Notes: generated from the letters alone by a model not told the origin. DNA of 64,000 nt from Paramacrobiotus metropolitanus (GCF_019649055.1 NW_026570227.1:1364001-1428000); one strand, 5' to 3'; positions 1 through 11,975 are shown, counted from the first letter of the stretch. Made by a program: numbers and translations.

Positions 1-250
1 ACAATCAGATCACTCTGTCCCGTGAAAAGTCTGGCCACTCGTCCAATAACCCCCGGTATGTCGAGGCTTTGGGATTGATATTCCTGCATGATGTCCAGGA
101 AGTCACTATACACCTTCGGCTCATGGCTGAAGGTAACGTTCACTAAATCCAGATAGTCCAGAGAGTCCATCGCTTTGGGACGCAGTGGCGCGGATGTCAG
201 GCCGTGCGCCCACGCGGCCCCACGGGGCCTGCCGTTGATCACCCATGTCA
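1..250 (-). CDS. Sin3-like corepressor, PAH1 domain (partial, runs off the left edge)
   Basis: Reading right to left, an open frame with in-frame Met at 170 encodes MDSLDYLDLVNVTFSHEP and then KVYSDFLDIMQEYQSQSLD and IPGVIGRVARLF. This is the first paired amphipathic helix (PAH1) of Sin3 scaffolds, in which YLDQV..F...P.VY.DFL.IM..F+.QS.DTPGVI.RV..LF is typical. Sin3 assembles histone-deacetylase corepressor complexes in the nucleus, and PAH1 binds repressor peptides. The frame stays open upstream of the Met to about 250, where an AG (252-251) could be a splice acceptor, so the Met is probably internal. The rest of the gene lies outside the window. Family assignment is firm; exon start and full gene structure are not visible. 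Confidence 0.75.
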
Positions 251-763
251 CTGCTGCTTGCCGATGCCGGTGGCATCGTGAAATCCCCCATTAAGCTGTT
301 ATCATTATTAGACTGTTATCATTTTACTGCACATATTAAATCAGTCAGTGGTTATACAACGGAAATGAACTTAAATTATTATCAGATTTTCTCCCGCTCT
401 TCCTATCATATGCGGTGCAGCCGAGGCTTTGGCGCCTTATCATTGCGGGCCTTTTTGGCCACCCATCACTTCAGCTACTGGACATCTCCGCCGCCGCCGT
501 CATCTCCACCGTCATATTAATATTACTCGTAGCAAGAAGTTTTAAAATCCTGCGAAAATCACAGAATTCAAAATATTTTAACCAGCTCAGAATAACCTGA
601 AAAAGACCAAAGAAAGCCTATGAAATCTAGGAAAATAAGACAACTTAAGAAACCTAAGAATAAGCAAAGAAATCGTACTTCGAACGAATTTTGCTGATAG
701 ATACTAGAAACAGTGAGAGAAATCAAAAATGCGCCATACTGCTGGGATAAAGCGACTATCTTA
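251..763. other. Non-coding stretch
   Basis: Intergenic or intronic sequence next to the Sin3-like exon. No convincing exon or repeat is seen. Confidence 0.4.
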
Positions 764-1260
764 AGGCCCGCGCTCAAGCTTGGACTTGGACTTGGACTAC
801 TGAAACTTGGACTCGGACCACACTTGGACTTCATAACTTGGAATTGGGCTTCCAAACTTGGACTTGGACTTCTCAACTTGCATTTCTAAATCGGACTTCT
901 TAACTTGGACTTCGATATCAAAACTTGGACTTCTCCTCAGAAATAAACTAGTAAGCCTAAAAAGAAACCTGAAAAATCTAAGAATACCTAAGAAAACCTA
1001 AGAATAACCTAAGAAACCTCATAAACCTAAGAAAACTAAGAAGCCTAAGAAACCTAAGAACCCTCAAATACCTAAGAAACCCAAGAAAAGTCCAAGTTGA
1101 AGAACCCAAGTCCTAGTTTAGATCCAAGTTGTAAAAGTCCAAGTGAAAAGTCCAAGTTGAAGAGTCCAAGTTTAGAAGTCCAAGTTTAGAAGTCCAAGTG
1201 TGGTCCGAGTCCGAGTTTTAGTAGTCCAAGTCCGGGTTTGAGCATGGGCCCTATCTTAAG
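764..1260. repeat. Fold-back element with ACTTGGACTT arms and a CTAAGAAAC loop array
   Basis: The left arm (about 764-935) is built from repeats of CTTGGACTTGGAC. The right arm (about 1085-1260) carries the reverse complement (AAGTCCAAGTTTAGAAGTCC), including the matching variant ACTTGGACTCGGACCACACT. The loop between them (about 945-1085) is an irregular array of CCTAAGAAACCTAAGAA. It could extrude as a long hairpin. No open frame spans it. Confidence 0.75.
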
Positions 1261-1439
1261 TACGACGTCGTGTTGTTCGGGAAAAATATCACTCGCAAGT
1301 CGCAAGTTCTAGGCTACAGCGCCTGGCACAAAAGCTGAACCTGAACTTCACAGCTTCTGTTGCACGGAGCGCAGCCGTTCAAGTCCGGCGTTTACCACTA
1401 ACGCTTTTTCGAAATTACCTTCCAACGGTTGTCTAAGAG

Positions 1440-1505
1440 ACGTGAGAAAAAAACCTAAGAAACCTAAGAAACGCCAAAGCGTAAGAAACCTAAGAAAACT
1501 AAAAA
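1440..1505. repeat. Short CTAAGAAAC minisatellite
   Basis: A few copies of AAACCTAAGAAACCTAAGAA, the same motif as the loop of the fold-back element at 764-1260. It recurs at about 15.04 kb, 15.55-15.65 kb, 20.77 kb (opposite strand) and 30.03-30.48 kb. Confidence 0.6.
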
Positions 1506-1994
1506 GTCAAATGTTTTATCCGGACGAGTCAGACTCTGACCTTCAGTCCTTCATATTCAGACTCAAAGTCATACTCAGACTCAGCCCTACAGCGACTATC
1601 ATTGTCGCTTTAATGCTGCTGCGTTCGGTTTTCAATTTTAAACTTATGCTTAAATTTTCAACTTAAAATTGAAAATCGAACGCATTAACCAAATCTATGG
1701 TGCTGAATTGAGTGAGCACGGTGGCGGCACTCATTACAAAAAATAAAAAAAACTTACCGTGCAGAGATAGATGGCATTTACAAAACGCTTCGAAAGAAAA
1801 GAGCCGATAGAACGGAAAGACGCCTTGTTTGTGGGTTTAAATGGCGAAACTCACTTGTTGTTGTGTTCGGTTCCCGGTCCCGTTTCGAGCATGCCAGCCA
1901 CCCTGAGAGTGTGCGCCGCGCCGAACGTCGCACAATCTGGCATGATCGATTCACCCACTACACTAGCCACCGTCATGCCTTGCGAGTAGACCGA

Positions 1995-2510
1995 AGGCAT
2001 GGAGCTGGTACCAGGATGACTGGGAATCGCGGGTTCGAAAGCCGGCGGCATTCCCCCTTCCTTCACTGGAGACCAGTACGGGAACGGGCAACGGCAGGGG
2101 CTCGTCACTGTCAGGCGGTGCGATGCGCAGAGCACCGGCTGGCATGATGTAAGAGGAGAATCCTCTGTACCCACAGCAGCCGCCCATCCGCCGCCTACCT
2201 GGCTGGCTCAAGCTCAAGCACAAATATCTTGATCTTCGCCAACAGCGGCGATGGCACAGTGGCTGTGCTACGTGGATCTCACTCGGTAGCCAGCGGCGCG
2301 TGGGGAGGCGGGGCCATACTGCGCTTCTGCAGTAGGCAGTCTGGTACCGTCCGAGCCCACGCTGCTTGTTCTGCTACCATATCACAGAGGCAGCCATAAG
2401 TCGGCTGCCCGTGGTGATCTCAGCGAGGGAGGGCGGTCAGATGAAGTCCTGTCTGTTGAGGAAATTCCGAAAAATGACGATGGAGCGGAATCGAACCGCG
2501 TAAAAATCAA
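1995..2510. repeat. Possible tRNA-derived SINE remnants
   Basis: A B-box-like GGGTTCGAAAGCC at 2031-2043 lies 31 bases after an A-box-like TGGAGCTGGTACC at 2000. A second A-box-like GATGGCACAGTGGC sits at 2249. A B-box-like GGTTCGATTCC reads on the minus strand near 2490-2500. No cloverleaf can be folded by eye, so a real tRNA gene is not called. Old Pol III-derived repeats are the simplest reading. Confidence 0.25.
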
Positions 2511-3045
2511 CCCGTAGCGCAGAAATTCCAGGCGAATTTAGAATATTAAACAGCAAACAGCTTAAAATCCGCGCGGAGCGCGGAAATTTTTATTTTTTTT
2601 CTACTGAAAAGATGAATTTCCGTGAGTTTTTAGCTAAGAAAATCATGAAAATTTTAAAAATTTATTTAAAAATCGTTTTATTTGATCCCATCCCATCTTC
2701 CAACATTATCAGCCCATCCGCTGCTTGTCCTCATCCCATCCCCATTTCATCTAAAAAATGGGATGGGCTGGAAAAGATGGGGAAAATTTTCAGCCCAACC
2801 AAAAGATGGGCAAAGTCGACGATTCCATACTCCATACCGTTCGTAGACAGTCACTTTGAACTTCTGATAGGTTTTTTGGAGTAGGGGCATCCCTTGGGGA
2901 TTGTCCGTCCGCAGCTGCCTCATCGTTATTCATGGTCAACTGAGGACCCGAGCAATCGAATTGCCAGTTCTTTCAATGCCGATATTACAACATGCTTTTG
3001 TAGTCGGCTTAGTGCGGAGTGAAATAAGTAATGGACACTAGTCAC

Positions 3046-3987
3046 AATACGAGGAGGGAACAAGCATCTTCGGTAGCGCGTTCGAATAGTCAAGACACTT
3101 TGAACACTCGTATGGCTTGTAACGCCGCGCGTTCTCTGTGCACGTGTACTTGTGTACATACAGTACATATGCGCCTGCATAATATATCGGAAGTGGATCG
3201 ATCGATTATCGCATCGATTACGTCTTCAAGGGCGCTATCCCACATATCCGCATATCCGCATGCATATTCCCTTATCTAATTAGGCCTAAGTGCCGATGTG
3301 AGAACTGTGTCATTAACCGTCACTTAGCGCGCATGTTCTATATGTACTCTATATATGAGTTACTACCGTCTTAATGGAAACTGGGTGTGTTTGTGCAAGT
3401 GTTGGCATTTTATGACTTTCCATTTTATCCTGTGTGTAGAATCGTGGATTTTCTCTTATAAGTCTAATGCTTTTCTCAGTTGTGAAGTCAGAAGAGTTTT
3501 CTCAAGTTTTGCTTTGGATGTGAGTTTAACATAATCGAATCTTTCTTGTTGTTGTCTTGTTAGTAAAGCTTACAAAAACCCCGTTGTCGCCGCCGTATCT
3601 AAGTGTACACGGTACACTGTAGATAGATAGTTACACAGAGTAATTATCGATCCATCTTTATTCTCCCATTTCCCTGCGTGGATAAACGTTATCCAGCAGT
3701 CAGCAATTACACACTGTATCCACCACGTGTAAAGACTTACAGGCTGCAAATCTGGCTTAACATTTAACCGCGGATGGCTGGCAGTCCACGTTTAACTTGG
3801 CCACTGTCAATCAGGCCCAGGGCACCCATTCACGGTTGACGGTGACATGCACGCAGATGGGTAGCACTCCACGGGCGGCTGTTAAGTGAATCATGCTGTC
3901 GCACACTTGACGCACAGTGTTCAAAGTGTCTTGAGTCTTGACTATTCGAACGCGCTACCGAAGATGCTTGTTCCCTCCTCGTACTGA
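3046..3987. repeat. 0.94-kb inverted-repeat element
   Basis: The segment 3050-3112 (CGAGGAGGGAACAAGCATCT onward, to ACTTTGAACACT) reappears as its reverse complement at about 3920-3986. The arms are about 65 bases and near identical, and the 800-base interior contains no convincing gene. It looks like a non-autonomous fold-back transposon. Confidence 0.65.
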
Positions 3988-5115
3988 AATATCTGTACAG
4001 AAACAAGAGTAAAACGGAATTTTCGAACCATTAATTTAAGTTAGCTGCACAAGACACATGTCTGAAATTTCGACTTGGAAAATTATTTGTTCTTGAAAAA
4101 CTTTAAAACTGCGGCGACTTTCATCGGCGGCGACGGTTTCGTGACGCTGTTTATGGCTTCAGCTTCTGCCTTCAGGCGCCTTCAGCCAACGTCATAGTAG
4201 GTACTGTCACGGTGTACACTGTAACCGCCCCTGACGGTGGCAAGACAGAGAAATGCCCCTGCTAATGGATTTTTATCGGGATGATCTGAATTAGAGCCCT
4301 GCCGAGCCGAGCGGCTCGGCTCGGGGCAGGGTGTAAAAGGTGGCAGTGGCACCTGCCACTGGCACTTGCCACCGGCAGTGGCAAGTGGCATTTCGCGACT
4401 GGTAAGCGGTAAAACATGGCAATTTTTCGAAGTGCAGAAATAACTACGAATTTGCCGCCTAGAAAAGTGGAATATAAAGCAGAGTCGATTTCTATTAAAT
4501 AGCCTTTCTCTACTCTGGGGCCAGCCAACGGCCTATACTCGGCCTACCAATGCAATGAGCGCTGCAACGCCGCAAAGTAATATTTATGTAGCACAAAATC
4601 TTCAAATTTTTAATTTCTTAAATTTCCAAAATTCCTTGAATTTCCTAAATTCCTCTTATTTCTTATATTTTTTTATGTTTCAGTACGTTTTTTTAGGATT
4701 CTTAGTTTTTCTTCTAATTTCTTGTGTTTTCTGTTTTGTTTACTTCATTGCATTGGCAGAACTACACTAGCAGATTACAGGTTCGGGTACTTAGCTTTGG
4801 CCGTACAAAAATGTGAAGGCACTGGTTTCCTAGGAATTCGCGTTTTTTCGGGCTCTGTTTGGCCTGAGGCCTCCCGACTTTTTGTTCAACGACATATCTA
4901 TGGTCAACCCCAACCCGCAGACCGACAGAATACTGACCCACAAATCGCGTTTCTCATTTTTGTTTGCCCGAGGTGTTCAAAAACGTTTTTGTTGAACTAC
5001 AGTTTGTTTTTCGGTCTGAGAAAACCTAATAAAAAAGTAAGAAATTCTAAGAAACCAAGAAGTAGCCGTTTGAAGTCAAAAAGTGAAGAAAACCGAACGA
5101 CAGTGTTATAGAGTA

Positions 5116-5335
5116 CTGTAGAGTAACCCTGCACTTGGCACTTTTTTCTGCAGCATCAGACAGACGTACGCTGTACGAGCGCATTCACCATTCACATATC
5201 CTGCCTGTGACTAGGCAGGCAGCACATGTGAGTGCAGCGCAGTCGGCTCTGAGCCAGTTGAACATTTAGCAGTTGTACAGTGTAGTACAGCTCATACCGT
5301 ACAAAAAAGGTGCCAAGTGCAGGGTTACTCTACAG
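5116..5335. repeat. 220-bp MITE nested in the hAT-type element
   Basis: CTGTAGAGTAACCCTGCACT at 5116 pairs with its reverse complement ending at 5335. The arms are about 32 bases. GTA precedes the left end and follows the right end, a possible 3-bp target duplication. No coding content. Confidence 0.65.
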
Positions 5336-5581
5336 GTAAGGAAAACGGAAAAACACGAGAAAACATAAAACCTAAAAAAACATGAGAAAACTCAGAAAAC
5401 AGAGAACGCAATAAAACATAAGAAAACAAAAATTCAAGAAATTCCAGAATGTTAAGAATTATGTGTGCTACCCATAAATTTTTTTTTGCGGCGTTGTAGC
5501 GCTCGCTGCGTTGGTAGGCGCGGTACAGGTAGTAAGCTGGCCGCTGAGTGTAGAAAGATCAATTATAGAAGTTCTTCGCAT

Positions 5582-6413
5582 GAGGCCTTAAGTTTTCCCC
5601 TCAAACAGTACGGGAAATTTTGGTTTCCCCCGCACATGTGCCGCTTAGTCGCTTACACGCTTAAAACTGAATGCAGTTTAAAGCCGCGTGCGCTGCGGCA
5701 ACAGTCCAGAGTTGCCCCATTTCTGAGTTTCCCATCCCCATTCCACTTTCCACTTTTTTTCTCAATTTACCCATTTTCCGCCCCATTTTTTATCAGCTAT
5801 TACCATTTCTGGTTTGGAACATACAGAAACCCCATTCCGATTTCCGTTTTACTATTTTCGCAATTACACAGCAGACACGTAAACAGAAATTACGTTAGCT
5901 GTTTTTCGCGCGAAGCGCGAGGCTGACAAATGTTTTTCTCTTACAAACTCAAGAAATTCCATTGAAATAAATTTTAATTATAACTTTTACTTAAAATGTA
6001 TTTTTGACAGACTGTTTCCGTCAGTTAAAACATTGTAATTAAAAAATTTCATTTGAACGGTTCCCATTTCCGCCCATTTGGCGTTTTCCTATTTTTTCCC
6101 ATTTTGCAAATTTCCCATCCATAAATCAAAAATTCCCATCCATACTATTCACTCAAAATAAACGGACAATGGGGAAAAATGGGGACCATATGCATTCAAA
6201 AAGGAAATGGGACCACTCTGGGCAACACTTTTGCCGCTATCTGAGTTGTCTCTCTTGTTCAGTTGCGCAACTGGATATGCCGAGTTGGTCAGAAACCGGT
6301 TTTTAGCTGCAGCCAGCTTTAGGCTGCATTCGTGTATAGCGACTAAGCGGCACATGTGCGGGGGAAAACGAAATTTTTCCGTACTATATGAGGGGAAAAC
6401 TTAAGGCCCCATG
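5582..6413. repeat. 830-bp fold-back element nested in the hAT-type element
   Basis: GGCCTTAAGTTTTCCCCTCA at 5584 and the following bases, including CGCACATGTGCCGCTTAGTC, recur as the reverse complement ending near 6411. Arms are about 100 bases with scattered differences. The interior is CCCATTTCC-rich low-complexity sequence. No gene inside. Confidence 0.65.
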
Positions 6414-7394
6414 GAAAGTATAGCAAGTGATTTTGCGTTATAAATTTTTTTTCTTGATGGCAGACTGATTTCTAATCATTTCTGCATTTTTGAAAATTGC
6501 CACGTTTTACCGCTTGCCAGTCGCAAAATGGCACATGCCATTGCCGGTGGCAACTGCCAGTGGCAGGTGCCACTGCCACCTTTTACGCCCTGCCTCGGCT
6601 CGGCTCACGAGCGCTCGTGCTCGCGAGCGCTTCGAGCGAGCAGACGCCGTTTTTGGTTTATGCGAACGAGCTGAGCATCAGGAAAAAAATAGCGAGCGAG
6701 CCGAGCGAGCAGGATAGTCGGAGCCGAGCGAGCAGGATAGTCGGATGCGAGCGATCCCGAGCTGACCGCCTCATATTGGGCGATCAAAAGAAACTACTAC
6801 AAAAACTTGCATAAACAGAGCTCCAAAAGCCTTAATCCACCGTCAGCTTCGCGCGATCACGTTTTCATTGTGGTTTTTGTTAACACGATGCTTGCGACAG
6901 CCAGGTATCTAACATACAAATACAACCTTACGGATCTTTCTGTGGTATCATTCCTAATGCTACTTAGATAAAGGTTATAGATGTTGAGTTTTTCGAACTA
7001 AAAGCATGTGAAATGGAATCTGATTTCGAATCCAAAAAGTTGTGTTGGCAAAAAAACTAAATCAACTTAAAATAGGAAGCCAGTGAGGAGGTTAAGTAGA
7101 AAAACCATAGACCGGCCACCGTAGTGCTCTTAGCTGAAAAGCAAAATTTGGTAAAAGGTAGTCGCCCACAAAAAAATTTTAATTTTGGTGTAAGTGCAAT
7201 TTGTTTTGTCGAGCTTACGAACGGGTCGATTTTAAACTATAATAGATACGAGCGAGCTGGGACAATTGAAAGACGAGCGAGTTGAGCGAGCAGAGGTTGA
7301 GCGCGAGCGAGCTGAGCGAGCAGGAAACTCTGAAAAGCTCAAATGAGCGAGTCGAGCAGCACTTTAGCTGCTCGTGCAGGGCTCTAATCTGAAT

Positions 7395-8089
7395 TTAGCC
7401 ATTCTTATGTATTTTTTTCCATTTCTCCCCTTTTATGAGTAAAAGCTATTATTTAGTCACCCCATGCTTCCCCATATTATACGAGTAGATTTAATAGGAT
7501 TTAGGTAGGACTACCTATGACAGTGCTGTACTTGCGGATGCGGAGTGATGGATGACTCATACTGAGTAATACTGTACACCAAAAAGGCGGTACCGTTATA
7601 ATGAACAAAGCCATTCTTCTAAAGTTCTAACCGCCCCTGTCTGCTGGCTTCTTGGCGAATTTCTTCCGGGGTGTCTGCGTTTTACTACGGAATTGTTCTG
7701 GCCTAGAGTTTCTGGGTCAGCTTCTGAGCGTTTTGTCAACAGTGCGAGTATGTACGGTCCCTTATTGTAATTTGTGCTCACTTATCCGTTGTTGGTTGAG
7801 AATCCCATGTGCAAAATGTACAGCTGGGATACTCCAAGTTAGGGCGCCGTGCAAAATAAACTCTTCCGTTTTCCTGTGCGGTGGGTACGTGTTGGTTTGC
7901 ATTCGCTCAGTGTAAGGTTTTATTGCACATCTATCAAAACCGGGATCTCTATAAATTAAACAGATGCCATCAAAAACCGAAACCCATCACCAGTAGCAGA
8001 ACAGCTCAGAACGAGGACAAGCAGCTGTATATTGTACAATGGTTTGTCAATGGCACCCGTTGAGATGCAGGCGAACCAGCCGAGTCCCC
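7395..8089. other. Non-coding stretch downstream of the Cys-rich gene
   Basis: Contains only short frames with no recognisable protein; presumably the 3' flank of the minus-strand gene at 8090-8398. Confidence 0.35.
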
Positions 8090-8398
8090 TCAGAAACAGT
8101 AGGTGGGACACGAAGCGATGCATACTGGCTGCGTGCAGGCTGATGAGCCCCTGGGGCACGATACATCACAATGTCCACCCGGGTTTTCATTACCCGGATG
8201 GGGCGGATTGGGTAGGCTAGGCGCTGGAACAGCGGGCAGAGAGCCGCCCAGTAGACAGTTGGTGGGGCAGGACAGTACGCATGCGGAATTGGAGCACTGC
8301 GAGGAACCGCGCGGGCAACTGGTGTCGCAGAAATCAGCCCACAACCGGCCAGCGCCGGCGATAAGGCAAAGTGTAACTAAGACCAGCCGAGTGTGCAT
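8090..8398 (-). CDS. Small secreted protein with two Cys-rich repeats
   Basis: A single-exon frame of 102 residues. Residues 1-21 (MHTRLVLVTLCLIAGAGRLW, then A) form a clear signal peptide. The mature part holds two copies of one motif, C-D-x-S-C-P-R-G-S-S-x-C-x4-C-x2-S-C-P-T-x-C, joined by a roughly 28-residue Pro/Gly linker. The cysteine spacing is identical in both copies (six Cys each, plausibly three disulfides), which points to internal duplication. I do not recognise the family; the spacing could suit a small structural, antimicrobial or binding peptide, but no function can be assigned. A TATA element lies about 115 bases upstream of the Met. The second repeat ends at the stop, so the protein is complete. 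Coding status is likely given the signal peptide and the repeat. Confidence 0.7.
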   Translation of the reverse strand: MHTRLVLVTLCLIAGAGRLWADFCDTSCPRGSSQCSNSACVLSCPTNCLLGGSLPAVPAPSLPNPPHPGNENPGGHCDVSCPRGSSACTQPVCIASCPTYCF

Positions 8399-8512
8399 GA
8401 CGGATGCTGGGTGGTCGTCGATAGAGGTAGCGTTGGCTACTGTGTAGGACGTGTGCTAGAGGAAGTCAAAGTACAGAATTAGACAACGAAAGCATCTTTG
8501 GCAGTGGCGTTT

Positions 8513-8522
8513 GTTTATATAT
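8513..8522 (-). promoter_or_regulatory. TATA box of the Cys-rich gene
   Basis: On the minus strand this reads ATATATAAAC within otherwise mixed sequence, about 115 bases before the Met at 8398. A start site about 30 bases further on would leave a short leader. Confidence 0.45.
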
Positions 8523-8878
8523 TGCTCGGCGTTGGCTGCATTTCTACGTGGTGGAGACTGCGCGAAACCGTTCGGTATGCGCTTGGGATTGTCCCCGGAT
8601 TCCGCTGTCATGTACCGGTTTATTGTGCTTTCCGCTTTTCAAACTTGCACAAACACTTTCTAGAATGGCCTACAATTAGAAGCCATTTTCCTGATGCCGC
8701 CGACTCCGTTGTTGCTGTTTGTGCAGACTGCAGACGACTTAATTCACGGAATGGCTTGCGGCACTGTGAACCAAAAGGTACAACTGTTTACGTTCTTTGT
8801 TAAGACATTATTGACAGCTACAAAGGGGTACCAAAAGTTTTTTCCTTATTTTTTAACTTCCCCCCCCCCCAAACTCAC

Positions 8879-9045
8879 TTACTGTAGCCGCCCGCACAAG
8901 TTGCTCCACTGACGGCAGGCCGGCCGTTATCCGGATCCGGCCGTTGTCTTCACCCTGCACACACTACGCTGAACAGCGAGCAATGTGGGTGCAAATATCC
9001 GTATACCCCACTCTGTGGAGCAACTTGTGCGGGCGGGTACAGTAA
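8879..9045. repeat. 167-bp MITE with 31-bp terminal inverted repeats
   Basis: TTACTGTAGCCGCCCGCACA at 8879 pairs with the reverse complement ending GGGTACAGTAA at 9045. The arms are about 31 bases with one or two mismatches. Non-coding interior. Confidence 0.7.
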
Positions 9046-11236
9046 CCCTTTCCACCCATATTTTTACTCATGCAAATCATTAACTAATTAATGGAAATTG
9101 TAATTTAGGTTTTGCTCATTCCGGCTGGGGAAATTCGCCACAAAGACTGTTGGCGGCTTCTGGCAGCCCATTTTCTGGTCTCCTCGCAGCATTGTGCTGT
9201 TATTAAAATTCTTCTCGTTCATTCTTCGGGAAGCACAAAAAGCTTTTATGTACAGAATTCTTCCCTCTTGCAGTGCAAATCAAGAACGAAAAGAGTCAGC
9301 CCCTACTATTTAAAAAAAATTAAAACTGTTAGTTACCAGTTGTCATAAAAAGAAACTTGTCCATATCCAGATGGCAAAAACGTGAAAAATCTAGAATAAA
9401 AATTTGTGGTTTACAAACTCGCAATAAATTTGAAAATGGCTAGCATGCGCTGGAGTGGGCCAAGGGTAAAAGTTTTTATTGAGGAAAAGGATCCGAAGTT
9501 CGGAAGAGCAGGAAAGTGGAAAGTCAAAAAACTTGATGGACTATAGAATAAAATTATTATTTTAATTGGTGAAAGTTTAAAAACGTTTCATCAGCACGAT
9601 AATAACTAGGGAATGGCAAGCTTTTAATATTAGAAATTATAGGCAAAAACGTTGAGAGGGAGAGAAGCGGCAATAAAACAAATGAATTTTTGGAAAGGGA
9701 GTGTTTGGCTGCCCAAAGCATCAACGACTAAATGATTTTTCGTCTGGTTCGTTCTTCATCGACAGCTAAAATTATTTTTTTCTTTCGATAACTTAGAGAA
9801 CAGGTTATGCAACATAAAATATATCGTGGATGTATCACCTCATCTGAAAAGCGGACAAAATAGGGGAAAAAACTTTTGGTATGTCCTTTGTATTACTTTA
9901 TGTCTCTTAACAGACAGCGGCCGATATGGAATAAGTCCCAACTAGAAAGCCGTTGGTTCTTGATCCCAGCCTTCCGAGTTCCGGCTTTCTACACTGCATG
10001 TCTTGGGGTTTTTGAAGTGCAATTTTGCAATTTGGAATCTTCATCCAACTTGTAAAAGCACCAATATTCGATAATAACTAACAGTTGCAGAGTATTGACA
10101 TGCTATACGGAAGTTGCCCTCAACTACCGTACTCGATGACCAACCATACACAGTCGGTACAGTGGCAATACACTCTGGGCTCCGATGAGTGGTCGTACAC
10201 AAACAAACTACTTCCGCTAGGTACAGCGGATGTGCCTAACGAAAGCTACCAAAACCCAAACACTCAGAAACTTCCCAAATGTTTAATCAACAGAACAGAA
10301 CGCACTTCTACCAGAAGGTCACACCAACTTTCTAGTAAAAGCTAACTTCTTCGCAGTCTTCAGACTCTTCTCACTCGTCAAGCCAAAGACTCGAACACAT
10401 TGAAACATGCAACGAGAATCGGTAATGGAATTAGTGATCAAATGCGTTAAATAAGAACAGCAGTCGTACGTAACAAAACAGATAACACGTACGTCACAGC
10501 ACGTACGTACGTAATACACGCTTTCTACGCATAGCGTGTTAGTATATATGTACTGTACGTGAGTATATACGTAACAGCTGATATGTCGAAAGTCACTCCA
10601 GAATATTGTAACGATAGAAAGTTGTAGTACCGCCAAATGGGATTGTTAATTGCTTTTCTAGATCAGTTATTGGTTCATTCATTGCTTGTCTTCCTCATTA
10701 AGATCATGTGGATCCGCATCTCATTGTCTTACTGTTTACCGCTACATTCTCGATGCTCTTGACTTATACTTTGGCGCACTAGAACCATTCTTGGATTTGC
10801 TTCTTGCTAGCTAGCTAACCTTGCTTTTTGCCTTCTTGCCCAGTAAACTTGCTAATAAGAATCTTGCCGTGACTGCCATGTCTTGCGCTGTTTTTTTTTA
10901 ATCACGTTGAGATGAATCGTCTCATCTCACACAGAGTAGTTCTGTAATTGCCACCTTACTTCCGGTCAGCATCTCGCCGACCGCGCCAGCCTTTTGCCTA
11001 TTAGTTAGACTTTACAGCCGCTACATCGTGGTAAAGACTGATCGTCAACCCACTAGAACAGCAGCTTAACCGGCTGCTGTTGCAATATCACTCGGATGTC
11101 GTATTTATTATCTTAAGGTCATGTGCCTTAGATGCCTGTTGTCACTATCTAGAGCTGTTGTGGTTAGTGCGTGTTCCTGACGTACTCGTACGAGTTTAAT
11201 CTTATTAAATCAGAAGGGTACTGTAGTCCTACTCTA
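9046..11236. other. Intergenic stretch, no gene seen
   Basis: AT-rich sequence with scattered short frames none of which resemble a protein. It includes a CGTACGTACGT-type run near 10495-10515. Confidence 0.35.
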
Positions 11237-11381
11237 GATGAAGTGGCTCCACAGAGTTGGTGTACGGGAAATTAGCATTGCAAATGTGTGAAATTAGCAT
11301 TTGCAATTGCCTTTCCTATGCATTTGTGAATACGATCAGTACACCATTTTCCCGTACACCAACTCTATGGAGCCACATCAT
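11237..11381. repeat. 145-bp inverted-repeat MITE
   Basis: GATGAAGTGGCTCCACAGAG at 11237 and the following bases to about 11272 pair with the reverse complement at 11348-11381 (ending CCACATCAT). The short loop itself repeats TGTGAAATTAGCATT-like sequence. Confidence 0.7.
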
Positions 11382-11413
11382 TCTGCAGCCACGGTACTGG
11401 TCGCCAGTTTGAC

Positions 11414-11975
11414 TACAATGTACGACAAAAAGAGGTTGAACCGATCAGTCGGTCCGCGGTTCAAAATAACCTCGCAACGACACGCCACCACTAAAACTTG
11501 GATGCTTACTCACTACTTTCAGACGCTCGCGCTCCGTGAATATCAAAGTGCAGCTATACTAGTTGCATATCAAAAGGTGTAGAAAAAAATTTTAAACTTT
11601 TTGATACTAAACCTGTGGCTGTTTATGGCGAACAGCACAAATTCTAGCCATTTTGCTTTCCCATAGACTTAAGCATTGATTGCAAGCCAAACGGTTATGC
11701 GCACAGATCCTATGCTGTGCCTACGAGAAAGCAAAATGGCTAGAATTTGTGCTGTTCGCCATAAACATCCACAGGTTTAGTATCAAAAAGTTTAGAATTT
11801 TTTTCTACACCTTTTGATATGCAACTAGTATAGCTGCACTTTGATATTCACGGAGCGCGAGCGTCTGAAAGTAGTGAGTAAGCATCCAAGTTTTAGTGGT
11901 GGCGTGTCGTTGCGAGGTTATTTTGAACCGCGGACCGACTGATCGGTTCAACCTCTTTTTGTCGTACATTGTATA
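11414..11975. repeat. 560-bp near-perfect palindromic element
   Basis: The two arms (about 11414-11667 and 11725-11975) are almost exact reverse complements. Both strands therefore show the same open frame, reading MYDKKRLNRSVGPRF and onward, an artefact of the palindrome. The arms are about 250 bases with a loop of about 57. No recognisable protein. Adjacent to another inverted repeat at 11237-11381. Confidence 0.8.

Larger units (their letters stand above)
4284..7394. mobile_element. hAT-type non-autonomous DNA transposon with 8-bp target duplication
   Basis: The element runs 4292-7386. It begins TAGAGCCCTGC and ends GCAGGGCTCTA, an 11-base terminal inverted repeat fitting the hAT consensus (YAGNG). 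It is flanked on both sides by the identical octamer ATCTGAAT (4284-4291 and 7387-7394), the 8-bp duplication typical of hAT insertion. The inside has no transposase frame. It holds a long inverted repeat of GTGGCA-rich sequence (arms about 4300-4445 and 6478-6608), two further nested inverted repeats, and AGCGAGC-type simple repeats (about 6600-6760 and 7245-7370). The ends and duplication are seen directly; the hAT superfamily is inferred from them. Confidence 0.8.

Noticed and set aside
1995-2060. A tRNA gene
   Set aside because: A- and B-box-like words are present, but no acceptor stem or anticodon arm can be drawn.
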